From: Caloranaerobacter sp050286925
Lineage (GTDB): Bacteria; Bacillota; Clostridia; Tissierellales; Thermohalobacteraceae
Reading direction: 5' to 3'
Assembly (NCBI RefSeq): GCF_050286925.1
Contig: NZ_JBFWFX010000023.1
Coordinates: 1 to 23,247, forward strand
Length of the DNA: 23,247 bases
A model generated the notes under the pieces. That model did no database searches, was not told the DNA's origin, and saw only the letters and a program-made list of their open reading frames with translations. Shown one piece after another: positions 14,483-20,730 of this stretch. Position numbers and translations under genes: made by a program. Numbering within the stretch: position 1 is the first letter of the stretch; the number at the start of each line of letters is the position of its first letter.

Positions 14483-15628
14483 ATGAACGAACTAAAGGCT
14501 TTAAAAAAACCTTTATATTTTATTTCATTCCCAAGTGCCTTTTTGAGTTTTATACTGCCTATATATGCATTAGAACTAGGCTCGACCCCTATTGAAATAG
14601 GCATTCTATATTCAATTTTTTCTCTATTAGCCATATTAATGCGACCTATAGTGGGAAAATGGATAGATAAAAAAGGCAGAAAAAACGGTTTATTAATAGC
14701 TTTCGGATTTTTTATTATAACTTCTTTGATATTTTTAATAAGTAAAAACTATAAATATTTATTCGCTGCTCGAATATTACAGAGTATTGCAAATTCGTTT
14801 TTAATAATAAGTCTTGATGCTATGGTATCAGATGTAAGTAATCTCGAAAACAAAGGTAAGAACTTTGGAATAATATCACAATATCAAAACAGAGGAGCCT
14901 TTGTTGGAAGCACAATTGGATTTATTATTTTTTTTAATGGAGCTTTTGATAATCCATTTGCTTATATATTCGGAATATATCTTTTAGCAGCTACTTATGC
15001 CCTATTTTTAGGAATAAGAGACATAAAAGAAACTTTAAAAGTTCAAAATATAACAGTCAATAAAGAAGAAAATATCGAAAAAGAATTTTATAAATACATC
15101 TTAATAATGGGTATATTAGCCGGAATAGAAAGCATAATTACACCAGTTTTTATGTTGTATTTAAAAGAAAATATTACAAGCAATTTAATGCTCATTAGTT
15201 TTATATTTATACCCGGTGCAATACTATCTATAACACTTCCGTCAAAACTAGGAAAATTAGCTGACAACTTTGGAAGAAAAAAATTAATGATTGTAGGTCT
15301 TCTATTACAATCGTTATTCATAGCAATAATACCAATTACTAAAGGATATTATACATTTATGATATTAGACATTTTTATAACTATAAGTCAATTACTAATA
15401 TCTCCAGCTATTAAGGCATTAGTCAGTGAAATAACTGGCGGAATTTTTAATGGAAAAGCATATGGGATATATCATTTATCGGTTGGTATAGGAGGCATAA
15501 TAGGCCCTCTACTAGGAGGATACATTTATCAAAATATAAATAAAAACTTTCCTTTCTATTTACAAGGAATAGCTCTGATTATAATTTCAATAATTATAGT
15601 ATTTTCAGTAAAAGAAAAGAATAAATAG
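14483..15628 (+). CDS. MFS transporter, probable drug or metabolite exporter
   Basis: This is a 381-residue polytopic membrane protein with about 12 hydrophobic helices in two halves. After helix 2 it has RPIVGKWIDKKGRKNG, the major-facilitator motif A, and an equivalent PSKLGKLADNFGRKKLM in the second half, which is the duplicated pattern of proton-driven MFS exporters. The long cytoplasmic loop between halves is at about residues 180-205. The substrate is unknown. The ATG follows AGGAGGTG at a good distance. It lies downstream of a two-component system and behind a 15-bp inverted repeat, so induced efflux under control of that system is plausible. A convergent hairpin ends it. Confidence 0.9.
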   Translation: MNELKALKKPLYFISFPSAFLSFILPIYALELGSTPIEIGILYSIFSLLAILMRPIVGKWIDKKGRKNGLLIAFGFFIITSLIFLISKNYKYLFAARILQSIANSFLIISLDAMVSDVSNLENKGKNFGIISQYQNRGAFVGSTIGFIIFFNGAFDNPFAYIFGIYLLAATYALFLGIRDIKETLKVQNITVNKEENIEKEFYKYILIMGILAGIESIITPVFMLYLKENITSNLMLISFIFIPGAILSITLPSKLGKLADNFGRKKLMIVGLLLQSLFIAIIPITKGYYTFMILDIFITISQLLISPAIKALVSEITGGIFNGKAYGIYHLSVGIGGIIGPLLGGYIYQNINKNFPFYLQGIALIIISIIIVFSVKEKNK

Positions 15629-15632
15629 TTTT

Positions 15633-15654
15633 AAGGCCCCTTAAAGGGGCCCTT
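15633..15654. terminator. Convergent terminator-like hairpin (MFS / aminotransferase)
   Basis: GGCCCC (15635-15640) pairs with GGGGCC (15646-15651), extended by a T-A pair, in the 29-base gap between two convergent genes. U-tracts are weak on both sides. The compact GC-rich stem in otherwise AT-rich DNA and the location support a shared bidirectional terminator. Confidence 0.6.
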
Positions 15655-15657
15655 ATA

Positions 15658-16839
15658 TTAAAGCATTTCCTTTATTACTTCTGCTAATCTTTTAATTCCT
15701 ATTACTATTCTCTCTTCATCCATATTTGAATAGTTAAGTCTCATTGTATTTTCATGACCACCGTTAGGGAAGAATGAACCTCCTGGTACAAACGCAACAT
15801 TCTTTTCAATAGCTTTTTCCAAAAGTTTTCTAGCATTGATATGTTCTGGTAATTCAACCCAAGTAAACAATCCACCCTCTGGATAAGTATACTTAATTCC
15901 TTCAGGAAATTCTTCTTTCATAGTATTTAGCATTAAATCTCTTCTTCTCTTATATACTTTTTTAATCTTCTCAATGTATTCGTCTAAATCGTACTTCTCT
16001 AAGAACTTATTTAATTCTCTTTGAGCTATAGTACTAGTTTGTAAGTCCGCACCTTGTTTAACTAAAATATATTTCTGAAGAACTTCAGTGTCAGCACAAG
16101 TCCAACCTAATCTTAATCCAGGACAGAAAGTCTTAGAGAATGTACCTAAGTATATAACTCTTCCTTCTGTATCAAAATGTTTAATTGCTGGTGGTCTTTC
16201 TCCTTCAAATCTTAACTCACCATAAGGGTTATCCTCTATAATAGGTAAATTGTATTTATTTGCAACTTCAACTAGTCTCTTTCTTCTCTCTATAGACCAA
16301 GTCCTTCCTGATGGATTTTGGAAATCAGGAATTACGTATATAAATTTTGCTCTTTCTGTTTTTTCTAAAATCTTCTCTAATTCTTCTATTATCATCCCGT
16401 CATCATCAGTAGGCACTTCTGCAAAATTGCACTGATAAGCTTTAAAAGCGTTTATTGCTCCAAGATAACTTGGGCTCTCACAAATTACTACATCACCAGG
16501 ATCTAAAAATATCTTTCCTGTAAAATCAAGTCCTTGTTGTGAACCGCTAGTTATAAGAATGTTTTCATAAGTTACATTAACACCTACTTTAGCCATTCTT
16601 TCCGCTATCTTCTTTCTAAGAGGAGTATATCCTTCAGTTGTACCGTACTGTAATACTTTTTCTCCTTCTTCTTCCAAAACTTCTCTTGTTATTTCCTTCA
16701 TTTCTTCAACAGGAAACAATTCTGGTGCAGGCAATCCTCCCGCAAATGAAATAACCTCTGGTTTTTCTGTAAGTTTTAATAGTTCACGTATTTCAGAAGC
16801 TTTAATATTTCCCATGCGCTTTGCATAATTTAATGCCAT
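15658..16839 (-). CDS. PLP-dependent class I/II aminotransferase (2-aminoadipate-type)
   Basis: This is a cytoplasmic transaminase of fold type I, in the group that includes LysN-like 2-aminoadipate aminotransferases and stand-alone relatives of MocR enzymes. The N-terminus KPEVISFAGGLPAPELFPVE is characteristic. Then come the cofactor segment TSGSQQGLDF, DFQNPSGRTW, and the Schiff-base lysine in GTFSKTFCPGLRLGW. The C-terminal half has GGLFTWVELPE and the carboxylate-binding MRLNYS region. The amino-acid substrate cannot be read from sequence alone. The frame is open 29 codons further upstream, but the ATG at 16839 has GGAGGTG at an 8-base spacing and starts the family sequence (393 residues). 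It is probably transcribed alone. Confidence 0.93.
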   Translation of the reverse strand: MALNYAKRMGNIKASEIRELLKLTEKPEVISFAGGLPAPELFPVEEMKEITREVLEEEGEKVLQYGTTEGYTPLRKKIAERMAKVGVNVTYENILITSGSQQGLDFTGKIFLDPGDVVICESPSYLGAINAFKAYQCNFAEVPTDDDGMIIEELEKILEKTERAKFIYVIPDFQNPSGRTWSIERRKRLVEVANKYNLPIIEDNPYGELRFEGERPPAIKHFDTEGRVIYLGTFSKTFCPGLRLGWTCADTEVLQKYILVKQGADLQTSTIAQRELNKFLEKYDLDEYIEKIKKVYKRRRDLMLNTMKEEFPEGIKYTYPEGGLFTWVELPEHINARKLLEKAIEKNVAFVPGGSFFPNGGHENTMRLNYSNMDEERIVIGIKRLAEVIKEML

Positions 16840-17009
16840 GGTAAGCACCTCCAAGTCTTCATAATTTACGAAGTAAAACGTTTTCCTTTTTTTCTCTATA
16901 ATTAGTTTACTATATTTATATAACATTGTCTATTTCAATTACTTCAAATTTTTACAAATAATGATTTTTTAAGCATTAAAATTTATTAAATTTTTTTAAT
17001 ACATATTCT

Positions 17010-17213
17010 CTATTCGTTATTTTGTTCAACCTGACTAATAATTTTCTTAATTCTCTTTTCTAATTTTTTTCTAGGTAGCCAAACTTGTCTATTGCATTCA
17101 AGACATTTAATCCTAAAATCTATTCCGGTCCTCATAATTTCCCATTTGTCTCCTCCACAAGGATGTACTTTTTTTAATTGCACAATATCTCCTACATTAA
17201 GTTTCATAGGCAT
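17010..17213 (-). CDS. DUF951 family protein (YyzM-like)
   Basis: This 67-residue basic protein begins LNVGDIVQLKKVHPCGGDKW and continues with GIDFRIKCLECNRQVWLPR. It is a small beta-barrel-like fold with Cys residues in HPCG and CLEC that could bind zinc. The pattern identifies the DUF951/YyzM family, which is widespread in Firmicutes; its function is unknown. An RNA-binding role is sometimes guessed from its size and charge, without proof here. The ATG has AGGAGAG upstream. It lies alone between the aminotransferase and the DUF3343 gene, with a hairpin in its leader. Confidence 0.85.
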   Translation of the reverse strand: MPMKLNVGDIVQLKKVHPCGGDKWEIMRTGIDFRIKCLECNRQVWLPRKKLEKRIKKIISQVEQNNE

Positions 17214-17229
17214 AAATATCTCTCCTTTT

Positions 17230-17266
17230 TAAAATTAAATAAAGCTACCCCTTTTATGAAGTAGCT
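17230..17266 (-). terminator. Hairpin between the DUF3343 and DUF951 genes
   Basis: On the minus strand AGCTAC (17266-17261) pairs with GTAGCT (17248-17243). Two further U-G pairs form only in the minus-strand RNA, and TTTATTTAATTTT follows. It may terminate the yedF/DUF3343 unit, 105 bases past its last stop codon. Alternatively it may be an attenuator in the DUF951 leader, because TTGTCA-N18-TATAAT boxes lie just upstream of it (around 17308-17279). Confidence 0.5.
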
Positions 17267-17370
17267 CTAAATATATTATATTATATATTATATTTTATAC
17301 TATTGACAAAACATTTTATAAATATTATTTGTTGACGCTCTGACACAAAAATAGAACAGACTTAAAGGTT

Positions 17371-17637
17371 TTAATATACCTTACTTACTATCCTTTTACC
17401 ATTTTGTTTCATAATTTCATATATTCCTTTTATATTAAGTGCCGTGCTTTGAATACATGACAATACTTCTTCTAAAAATTTTTTATCAAATCTAATAGAC
17501 AAACCACAGCTTGCAGTTATCTCTCTAGGAGTCGGTATAACTTTAATTTCTATATTTCTATCCTTTAAAATCTTTTCTCCCTGTATTGCATGGTTAGCTG
17601 AATTAAATACTGCAACACAAAATGATTCTTTAATCAT
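17371..17637 (-). CDS. DUF3343 family protein
   Basis: This 88-residue cytoplasmic protein has the family core FCVAVFNSANHAIQGEKIL followed by VIPTPREITASCGLSIRF. The TPR-x4-SCG motif, with one conserved cysteine, is the mark of DUF3343. These proteins are often encoded beside YedF and other selenium or sulfur-handling genes, and some act as putative Se/S carriers; the exact role is not established. The ATG has AGAAGGATG upstream. It begins 14 bases after the yedF stop codon, so it is the second gene of a two-gene unit. Confidence 0.85.
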   Translation of the reverse strand: MIKESFCVAVFNSANHAIQGEKILKDRNIEIKVIPTPREITASCGLSIRFDKKFLEEVLSCIQSTALNIKGIYEIMKQNGKRIVSKVY

Positions 17638-17651
17638 ACTAAATCATCCTT

Positions 17652-18248
17652 CTACAATAATATAGTATTTGTTGCATTCTTCATTTTCTCAACTATAGTA
17701 TACATGTTTGTAACTTCTCCTACTTTTAACTTATCATTTAAATTGTAATAATCTAAACAAGTTCCACAAGATAATATCTCTACTCCCTGTTCTTCTAATT
17801 TCTTCAAATCATCTATTACTTCTGACCCTTCAATAGTTAATTTTACTCCACTATTTAAAAAAAGTAAAGTCGATGGATATGGAATTGATTCGGTTAATGT
17901 ATATATAAATCCCTTCATCAATATTTTACCTAACTCATCAGAACCCCTGCCCATTTTATCAGAACTAAAAACTATAGTCATATCTTTAAATAGATTCGGC
18001 TGACAAGTATTCTTTTCAGCTTCTTGAGCTTCTCCTTTAGTAATATGAATTATAAAATCATTATCTTTAGTTTTCTCTACTTTAAAATTATAATTCATAC
18101 TCTTAGCAAGTTTAGATACATTCTCTTTGGCTACTTCATTATCTACAATAGTAATAACTACTCCTGACTCTATCTCATCTAATGCTTTTTTAGTCATTAT
18201 TACGGGTTTAGGACAAGCCTTACCTCTCGCATCAACTTCTTTTCTCAT
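17652..18248 (-). CDS. yedF: Sulfurtransferase-like selenium metabolism protein YedF
   Basis: This is a two-domain protein of 198 residues. The N-terminal TusA/SirA-like domain has DARGKACPKPVIMTKKAL, with the active-site cysteine C12 in CPKP. The C-terminal DsrE-like domain (about residues 88-198) has DKMGRGSDELGKILMKGF and the pair C161-G-T-C164. This fusion is the YedF family, which co-occurs with selenium use and is thought to move selenium or sulfur as a per-selenide or persulfide; direct evidence is limited. The ATG at 18248 follows AGGAGGGG at good spacing, although the frame is open 7 codons further upstream. It is paired with DUF3343 and faces a divergent operon. Confidence 0.92.
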   Translation of the reverse strand: MRKEVDARGKACPKPVIMTKKALDEIESGVVITIVDNEVAKENVSKLAKSMNYNFKVEKTKDNDFIIHITKGEAQEAEKNTCQPNLFKDMTIVFSSDKMGRGSDELGKILMKGFIYTLTESIPYPSTLLFLNSGVKLTIEGSEVIDDLKKLEEQGVEILSCGTCLDYYNLNDKLKVGEVTNMYTIVEKMKNATNTILL

Positions 18249-18300
18249 TTTAATCCCCTCCTGTTTCATGTAACTTACATATGCCTAAAACTTTAATTAT

Positions 18301-18330
18301 ATTATAGTTTTATTTAACTATAACATTCAA
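18301..18330 (-). promoter_or_regulatory. Promoter of yedF-DUF3343
   Basis: On the minus strand TTGAAT (18330-18325) and a perfect TATAAT (18306-18301) are 18 bases apart. An inverted repeat TATAGTT/AACTATA (18304-18310 and 18316-18322) overlaps the -10 box and spacer and could be an operator. The leader to the ATG is about 45 bases. Confidence 0.5.
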
Positions 18331-18419
18331 CATAATATAGATTCTATAGATATTATCTATATTAATAGTGCTATTATAAGATTTATCTATGATTTTAATA
18401 TTCATCGTCAAACCATTAA

Positions 18420-18456
18420 TTAATTTTTTTAATTTAAAGCTTAATTTTTTTAATTT
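18420..18456 (+). repeat. Two identical 16-bp direct repeats, 21-bp period
   Basis: TTAATTTTTTTAATTT occurs at 18420-18435 and again at 18441-18456, separated by AAAGC. The period of 21 bp is two helical turns, so both copies face the same side of the DNA, and the second ends 5 bp before the -35 box at 18462. They could be activator sites or a doubled A-tract UP element. The rest of this 330-bp intergenic stretch is AT-rich without other clear features. Confidence 0.7.
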
Positions 18457-18461
18457 CTATA

Positions 18462-18490
18462 TTGACTTTTATTAAAAATAATAATAATAT
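18462..18490 (+). promoter_or_regulatory. Promoter of the three-gene DUF2089 operon
   Basis: TTGACT (18462-18467) and TAATAT (18485-18490) are 17 bases apart, one of the better matches to consensus in this intergenic region. A start near 18497 gives an 85-base leader that contains the palindrome at 18529-18548. Confidence 0.6.
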
Positions 18491-18528
18491 ATAATTAGAA
18501 TTTAAAACAATTTATTTTATACTTTTAA

Positions 18529-18548
18529 AAGTTAAAATATTTTAACTT
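18529..18548 (+). promoter_or_regulatory. 20-bp perfect palindrome in the operon leader
   Basis: AAGTTAAAATATTTTAACTT is an exact palindrome without spacer, about 20 bp before the AAGGAGG ribosome binding site. A palindrome without loop suits a dimeric DNA-binding protein better than an RNA hairpin. The DUF2089 protein of the same operon is a candidate binder, which is inference. Confidence 0.5.
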
Positions 18549-18581
18549 ATTTTTAAATATGTTACATAAGGAGGTTTTTCC

Positions 18582-18986
18582 TTGAAGGATAGTATTCAAA
18601 AAATACTGATAATGTTAGAAAAAAAAGAAATTGATGCAAAAAAAGCTATTTATCTATTAAAAAATTTACATCCTGATATTAACAAACCTAAAAAAAGAGC
18701 TTCAAGAATAAAAATCACTATCATAGACGAATCAAAACATAAAATTAATATACCAGCAATACCTTTCTGGGTGTTTCAGTTATTAACTAATATAGGATTA
18801 AAGCTTACCATAATCGCTTCTAAATATTCGAAACATTTAGATAATGATGCTTTAAAATACATAGAAACTTTAAAAGATATAAACCTAAATGAAATATTTA
18901 AAGTTTTAAAAATGCATGAACCTTTTGATTTAGTGGATATTGAAGATGGAACAGATGGAAGTAAAATCAAAATAATTACTTTATAG
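18582..18986 (+). CDS. SHOCT-like (YvlB/LiaX N-terminal-like) small protein, first copy
   Basis: This 134-residue protein has an N-terminal helical pair (residues 4-29: IQKILIMLEKKEIDAKKAIY and LLKNL), which matches the SHOCT-like module found at the N-terminus of YvlB/LiaX-type envelope-stress proteins. The remainder alternates a beta strand (RIKITIIDE), an amphipathic segment with INIPAIPFWVFQLL, and a final strand region IEDGTDGSKIKIITL. The whole layout is repeated in the third gene of the operon, so the two are paralogues. No signal peptide is seen. The start is TTG at 18582, 7 bases after AAGGAGG; TCCTT next to the start codon can pair with AAGGA of the ribosome binding site. Function is unknown. 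Confidence 0.75.
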   Translation: MKDSIQKILIMLEKKEIDAKKAIYLLKNLHPDINKPKKRASRIKITIIDESKHKINIPAIPFWVFQLLTNIGLKLTIIASKYSKHLDNDALKYIETLKDINLNEIFKVLKMHEPFDLVDIEDGTDGSKIKIITL

Positions 18987-19050
18987 GACTTTAATTATGG
19001 GTTGGTTAAATGAAAAAAGATAAAAGAAAAATCTTAGAGGAGGATAACTA

Positions 19051-19413
19051 ATGAAAAAAGAAGTAATTGGAAGATGTCCTGTTTGCAGCAATGAACTTGA
19101 CGTAACAAAACTCCATTGCGATTACTGCAATACAACTATAGAAGGTAAATTTTCTTTATGTAAATTTTGCAAATTAAATGATGAACAAAAGTATTTTGTC
19201 GAAGTTTTTATTAAAAACAGAGGAAATATTAAAGAAATCGAAAAAGAATTGGGAATATCATATCCAACAGTAAGAAATAAGCTTGAGAATGTTATAGAAG
19301 CTTTAGGATATAGCCCAAAATATACTCCAAAAATTGATAGAAAAGAAATTTTAGCTAAACTTAGCACAGGAGAAATAACTGCCGAAGAAGCTGTAAAATT
19401 ACTAAAAGAATAA
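19051..19413 (+). CDS. DUF2089 family zinc-ribbon/HTH protein
   Basis: This is a 120-residue probable DNA-binding regulator. Residues 9-40 hold three CxxC pairs (C9/C12, C23/C26, C37/C40), a zinc-ribbon pattern. Residues about 58-88 (GNIKEIEKELGISYPTVRNK onwards) form a helix-turn-helix with sigma-like character. Residues 95-120 (IDRKEILAKLSTGEITAEEA then VKLLKE) are the same helical module as in the genes on either side. This is the DUF2089 architecture, whose role is not established; a regulator that contacts its partners through the shared module is inference. The start ATG follows GAGGAGGA. The gap from the first gene is 64 bases and to the third gene 41 bases. Confidence 0.88.
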   Translation: MKKEVIGRCPVCSNELDVTKLHCDYCNTTIEGKFSLCKFCKLNDEQKYFVEVFIKNRGNIKEIEKELGISYPTVRNKLENVIEALGYSPKYTPKIDRKEILAKLSTGEITAEEAVKLLKE

Positions 19414-19454
19414 GTCAGAAAATTTAAAAAATTAATTTTAAGGGGGAGAATATT

Positions 19455-19835
19455 ATGTCAAACTTTAAAGAAGAGAAATTACAAATCCTTAAAATGATTG
19501 AAGAAGGAAAAATAACGCATGAAGAAGGTTTAGAACTATTAAATGCATTAGGAGAAAAAGATAAAGAATTTAACAATACATCTAATGCAAAATGGTTAAA
19601 AATAAGATTATATGACCCAGATGATAAAACTAAGGTAAATGTAAATATTCCTATCGCTTTAGTCGATGTAGGACTAAAATTTGCAACAAAATTTTCACCT
19701 GAATTTAAAAATTCAAATTTAGAAAACATTAATTTAGAAGAAATTATACAGATGATTAAAAGTGGAGCACAAGGAAAAATAGTAGATGTAACAAATGAAC
19801 GAAATGGAGAAAAAATTGAGATTTTCGTAGAATAG
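19455..19835 (+). CDS. SHOCT-like small protein, second copy
   Basis: This 126-residue protein begins with the module EEKLQILKMIEEGKITHEEG followed by LELLNAL (residues 6-32), the clearest match to the SHOCT-like/YvlB N-terminal motif. It then has WLKIRLYDPDD, VNVNIPIALVDVGLKFATKF, an INLEEIIQMIKSGAQGKIVD segment and a last strand GEKIEIFVE. Each element aligns in order with the first gene of the operon, although the two proteins have diverged strongly. Nothing suggests a membrane anchor. The ATG follows AAGGGGGAG. It is the last gene of the operon; a perfect hairpin begins in its stop codon. Function is unknown; a role with the DUF2089 protein is likely from context. Confidence 0.8.
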   Translation: MSNFKEEKLQILKMIEEGKITHEEGLELLNALGEKDKEFNNTSNAKWLKIRLYDPDDKTKVNVNIPIALVDVGLKFATKFSPEFKNSNLENINLEEIIQMIKSGAQGKIVDVTNERNGEKIEIFVE

Positions 19836-19864
19836 GAGGTAGATGATTAATTCATCTACCTCCT
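19834..19864 (+). terminator. Perfect 13-bp hairpin at the end of the DUF2089 operon
   Basis: AGGAGGTAGATGA (19834-19846) and TCATCTACCTCCT (19852-19864) form an exact stem with a 5-base loop that starts within the TAG stop codon. No U-tract follows (ACCTTATAAAACC), so it may stabilise or process the mRNA rather than terminate on its own. Confidence 0.55.
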
Positions 19865-19939
19865 ACCTTATAAAACCTTATCCTTTATCTCACACTCTTT
19901 AAAATAGATACATCACCAACATGTAAAGAATTAAAACAA

Positions 19940-19993
19940 TATTAAAAAGAACAAAATCTTCCTTAATTTATTTAAATCGAAGATTTTGTTCTT
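19940..19993 (-). terminator. Terminator after the CvpA gene
   Basis: AAGAACAAAATCTTC (19947-19961) and GAAGATTTTGTTCTT (19979-19993) form a 15-bp perfect stem with a 17-base loop. On the minus strand it is followed by TTT and an AT-rich stretch, 30 bases past the CvpA stop codon. It may also stop read-through from the plus-strand operon. Confidence 0.75.
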
Positions 19994-20022
19994 ATAAATT
20001 ACTAATAACATTAAAGCCATGC

Positions 20023-20718
20023 TTATTTAAATAAACCATATCCTTTGAGATAATCGATTATTAAATTATTGCTATATAAATAATGCCCTATACTTGAATC
20101 AAAAACTCCTTTTGCTACAGTTCCATCTGGAAACATTGTAATAACAGGAGTAATAATAGCAAATAAAATATACAGTATAAAAATTCCTTTTATTAATCCA
20201 AAAATTAACCCTGCCAATTTGTTTATTTGCCTTAGAACTGGCAATTGTGCTATATTGTCAAGAATACTAACTATAACATATAATATGAATTTAGCAACCA
20301 GAAAAACTATTATTATACTTATTATATCTATAAAAAGTCCTGTCAATTTTGTAGATATCATATCTGAAGCTGTATTTATTGTATTGTTCATATAAGAGTT
20401 AACATTCGGATCATTTATCATATTTTCGCCTAATTTACTTGGTAATTTAAGTATTTCAAAGAAATCGCCTATGCTACCAGAATTCCCTATCTTATTCATT
20501 ATAATTTCTACCCTCGTTGTAACATATTTTTTTATAGTATAAATGATATTTGGATTATTTTTTATAAAATTCGCAATTACAGGATAATACAATTTAGCTA
20601 TATATAGAGATAGAATAAAACCAAATAAGTTAAATACTGTTATTATTAGTCCTTTGCTTAATCCCCCTATACCATTTACTAAAAGTATAACAATTACAAC
20701 ATAATCTACCCAATTCAC
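20023..20718 (-). CDS. CvpA family membrane protein
   Basis: This integral membrane protein (231 residues) has about four hydrophobic helices. The N-terminus WVDYVVIVILLVNGIGGLSK followed by FNLFGFILSLYIA is the CvpA signature, and a later LPVLRQINKLAGLIFGLIKG is the conserved loop-helix found near the C-terminus of the family. CvpA proteins affect envelope integrity and colicin V production in enteric bacteria; the role in Firmicutes is unclear. A TTG at 20727 abuts the AGGGG site, whereas GTG at 20718 lies 9 bases after it and is preferred. It begins 12 bases after the beta-propeller gene, so the two are cotranscribed, and a terminator follows. Confidence 0.88.
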   Translation of the reverse strand: MNWVDYVVIVILLVNGIGGLSKGLIITVFNLFGFILSLYIAKLYYPVIANFIKNNPNIIYTIKKYVTTRVEIIMNKIGNSGSIGDFFEILKLPSKLGENMINDPNVNSYMNNTINTASDMISTKLTGLFIDIISIIIVFLVAKFILYVIVSILDNIAQLPVLRQINKLAGLIFGLIKGIFILYILFAIITPVITMFPDGTVAKGVFDSSIGHYLYSNNLIIDYLKGYGLFK

Positions 20719-20730
20719 AAGTATCAACCC

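Noticed and set aside
16895..16945. Possible promoters of the aminotransferase gene on the minus strand
   Set aside because: Several overlapping AT-rich combinations (for example TTGAAA with TATAGT, or TAGACA with TAAACT) are equally plausible, so no single promoter can be chosen.
17303..17330. Perfect TTGACA on the plus strand
   Set aside because: No plus-strand gene follows for more than 1.2 kb and no good -10 box is at the right distance.
19010..19051. A 13-codon reading frame (MKKDKRKILEEDN) whose stop overlaps the DUF2089 start codon as TAATG
   Set aside because: Only a weak ribosome binding site lies upstream, the codons are those expected of A-rich leader sequence around GAGGAGGA, and a leader peptide cannot be supported without ribosome profiling.
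19843..19902. A 19-codon frame starting inside the terminal hairpin after AGGAGGT
   Set aside because: The ribosome binding site is only 2-3 bases from the ATG and is locked in a 13-bp stem; the peptide has no recognisable character.
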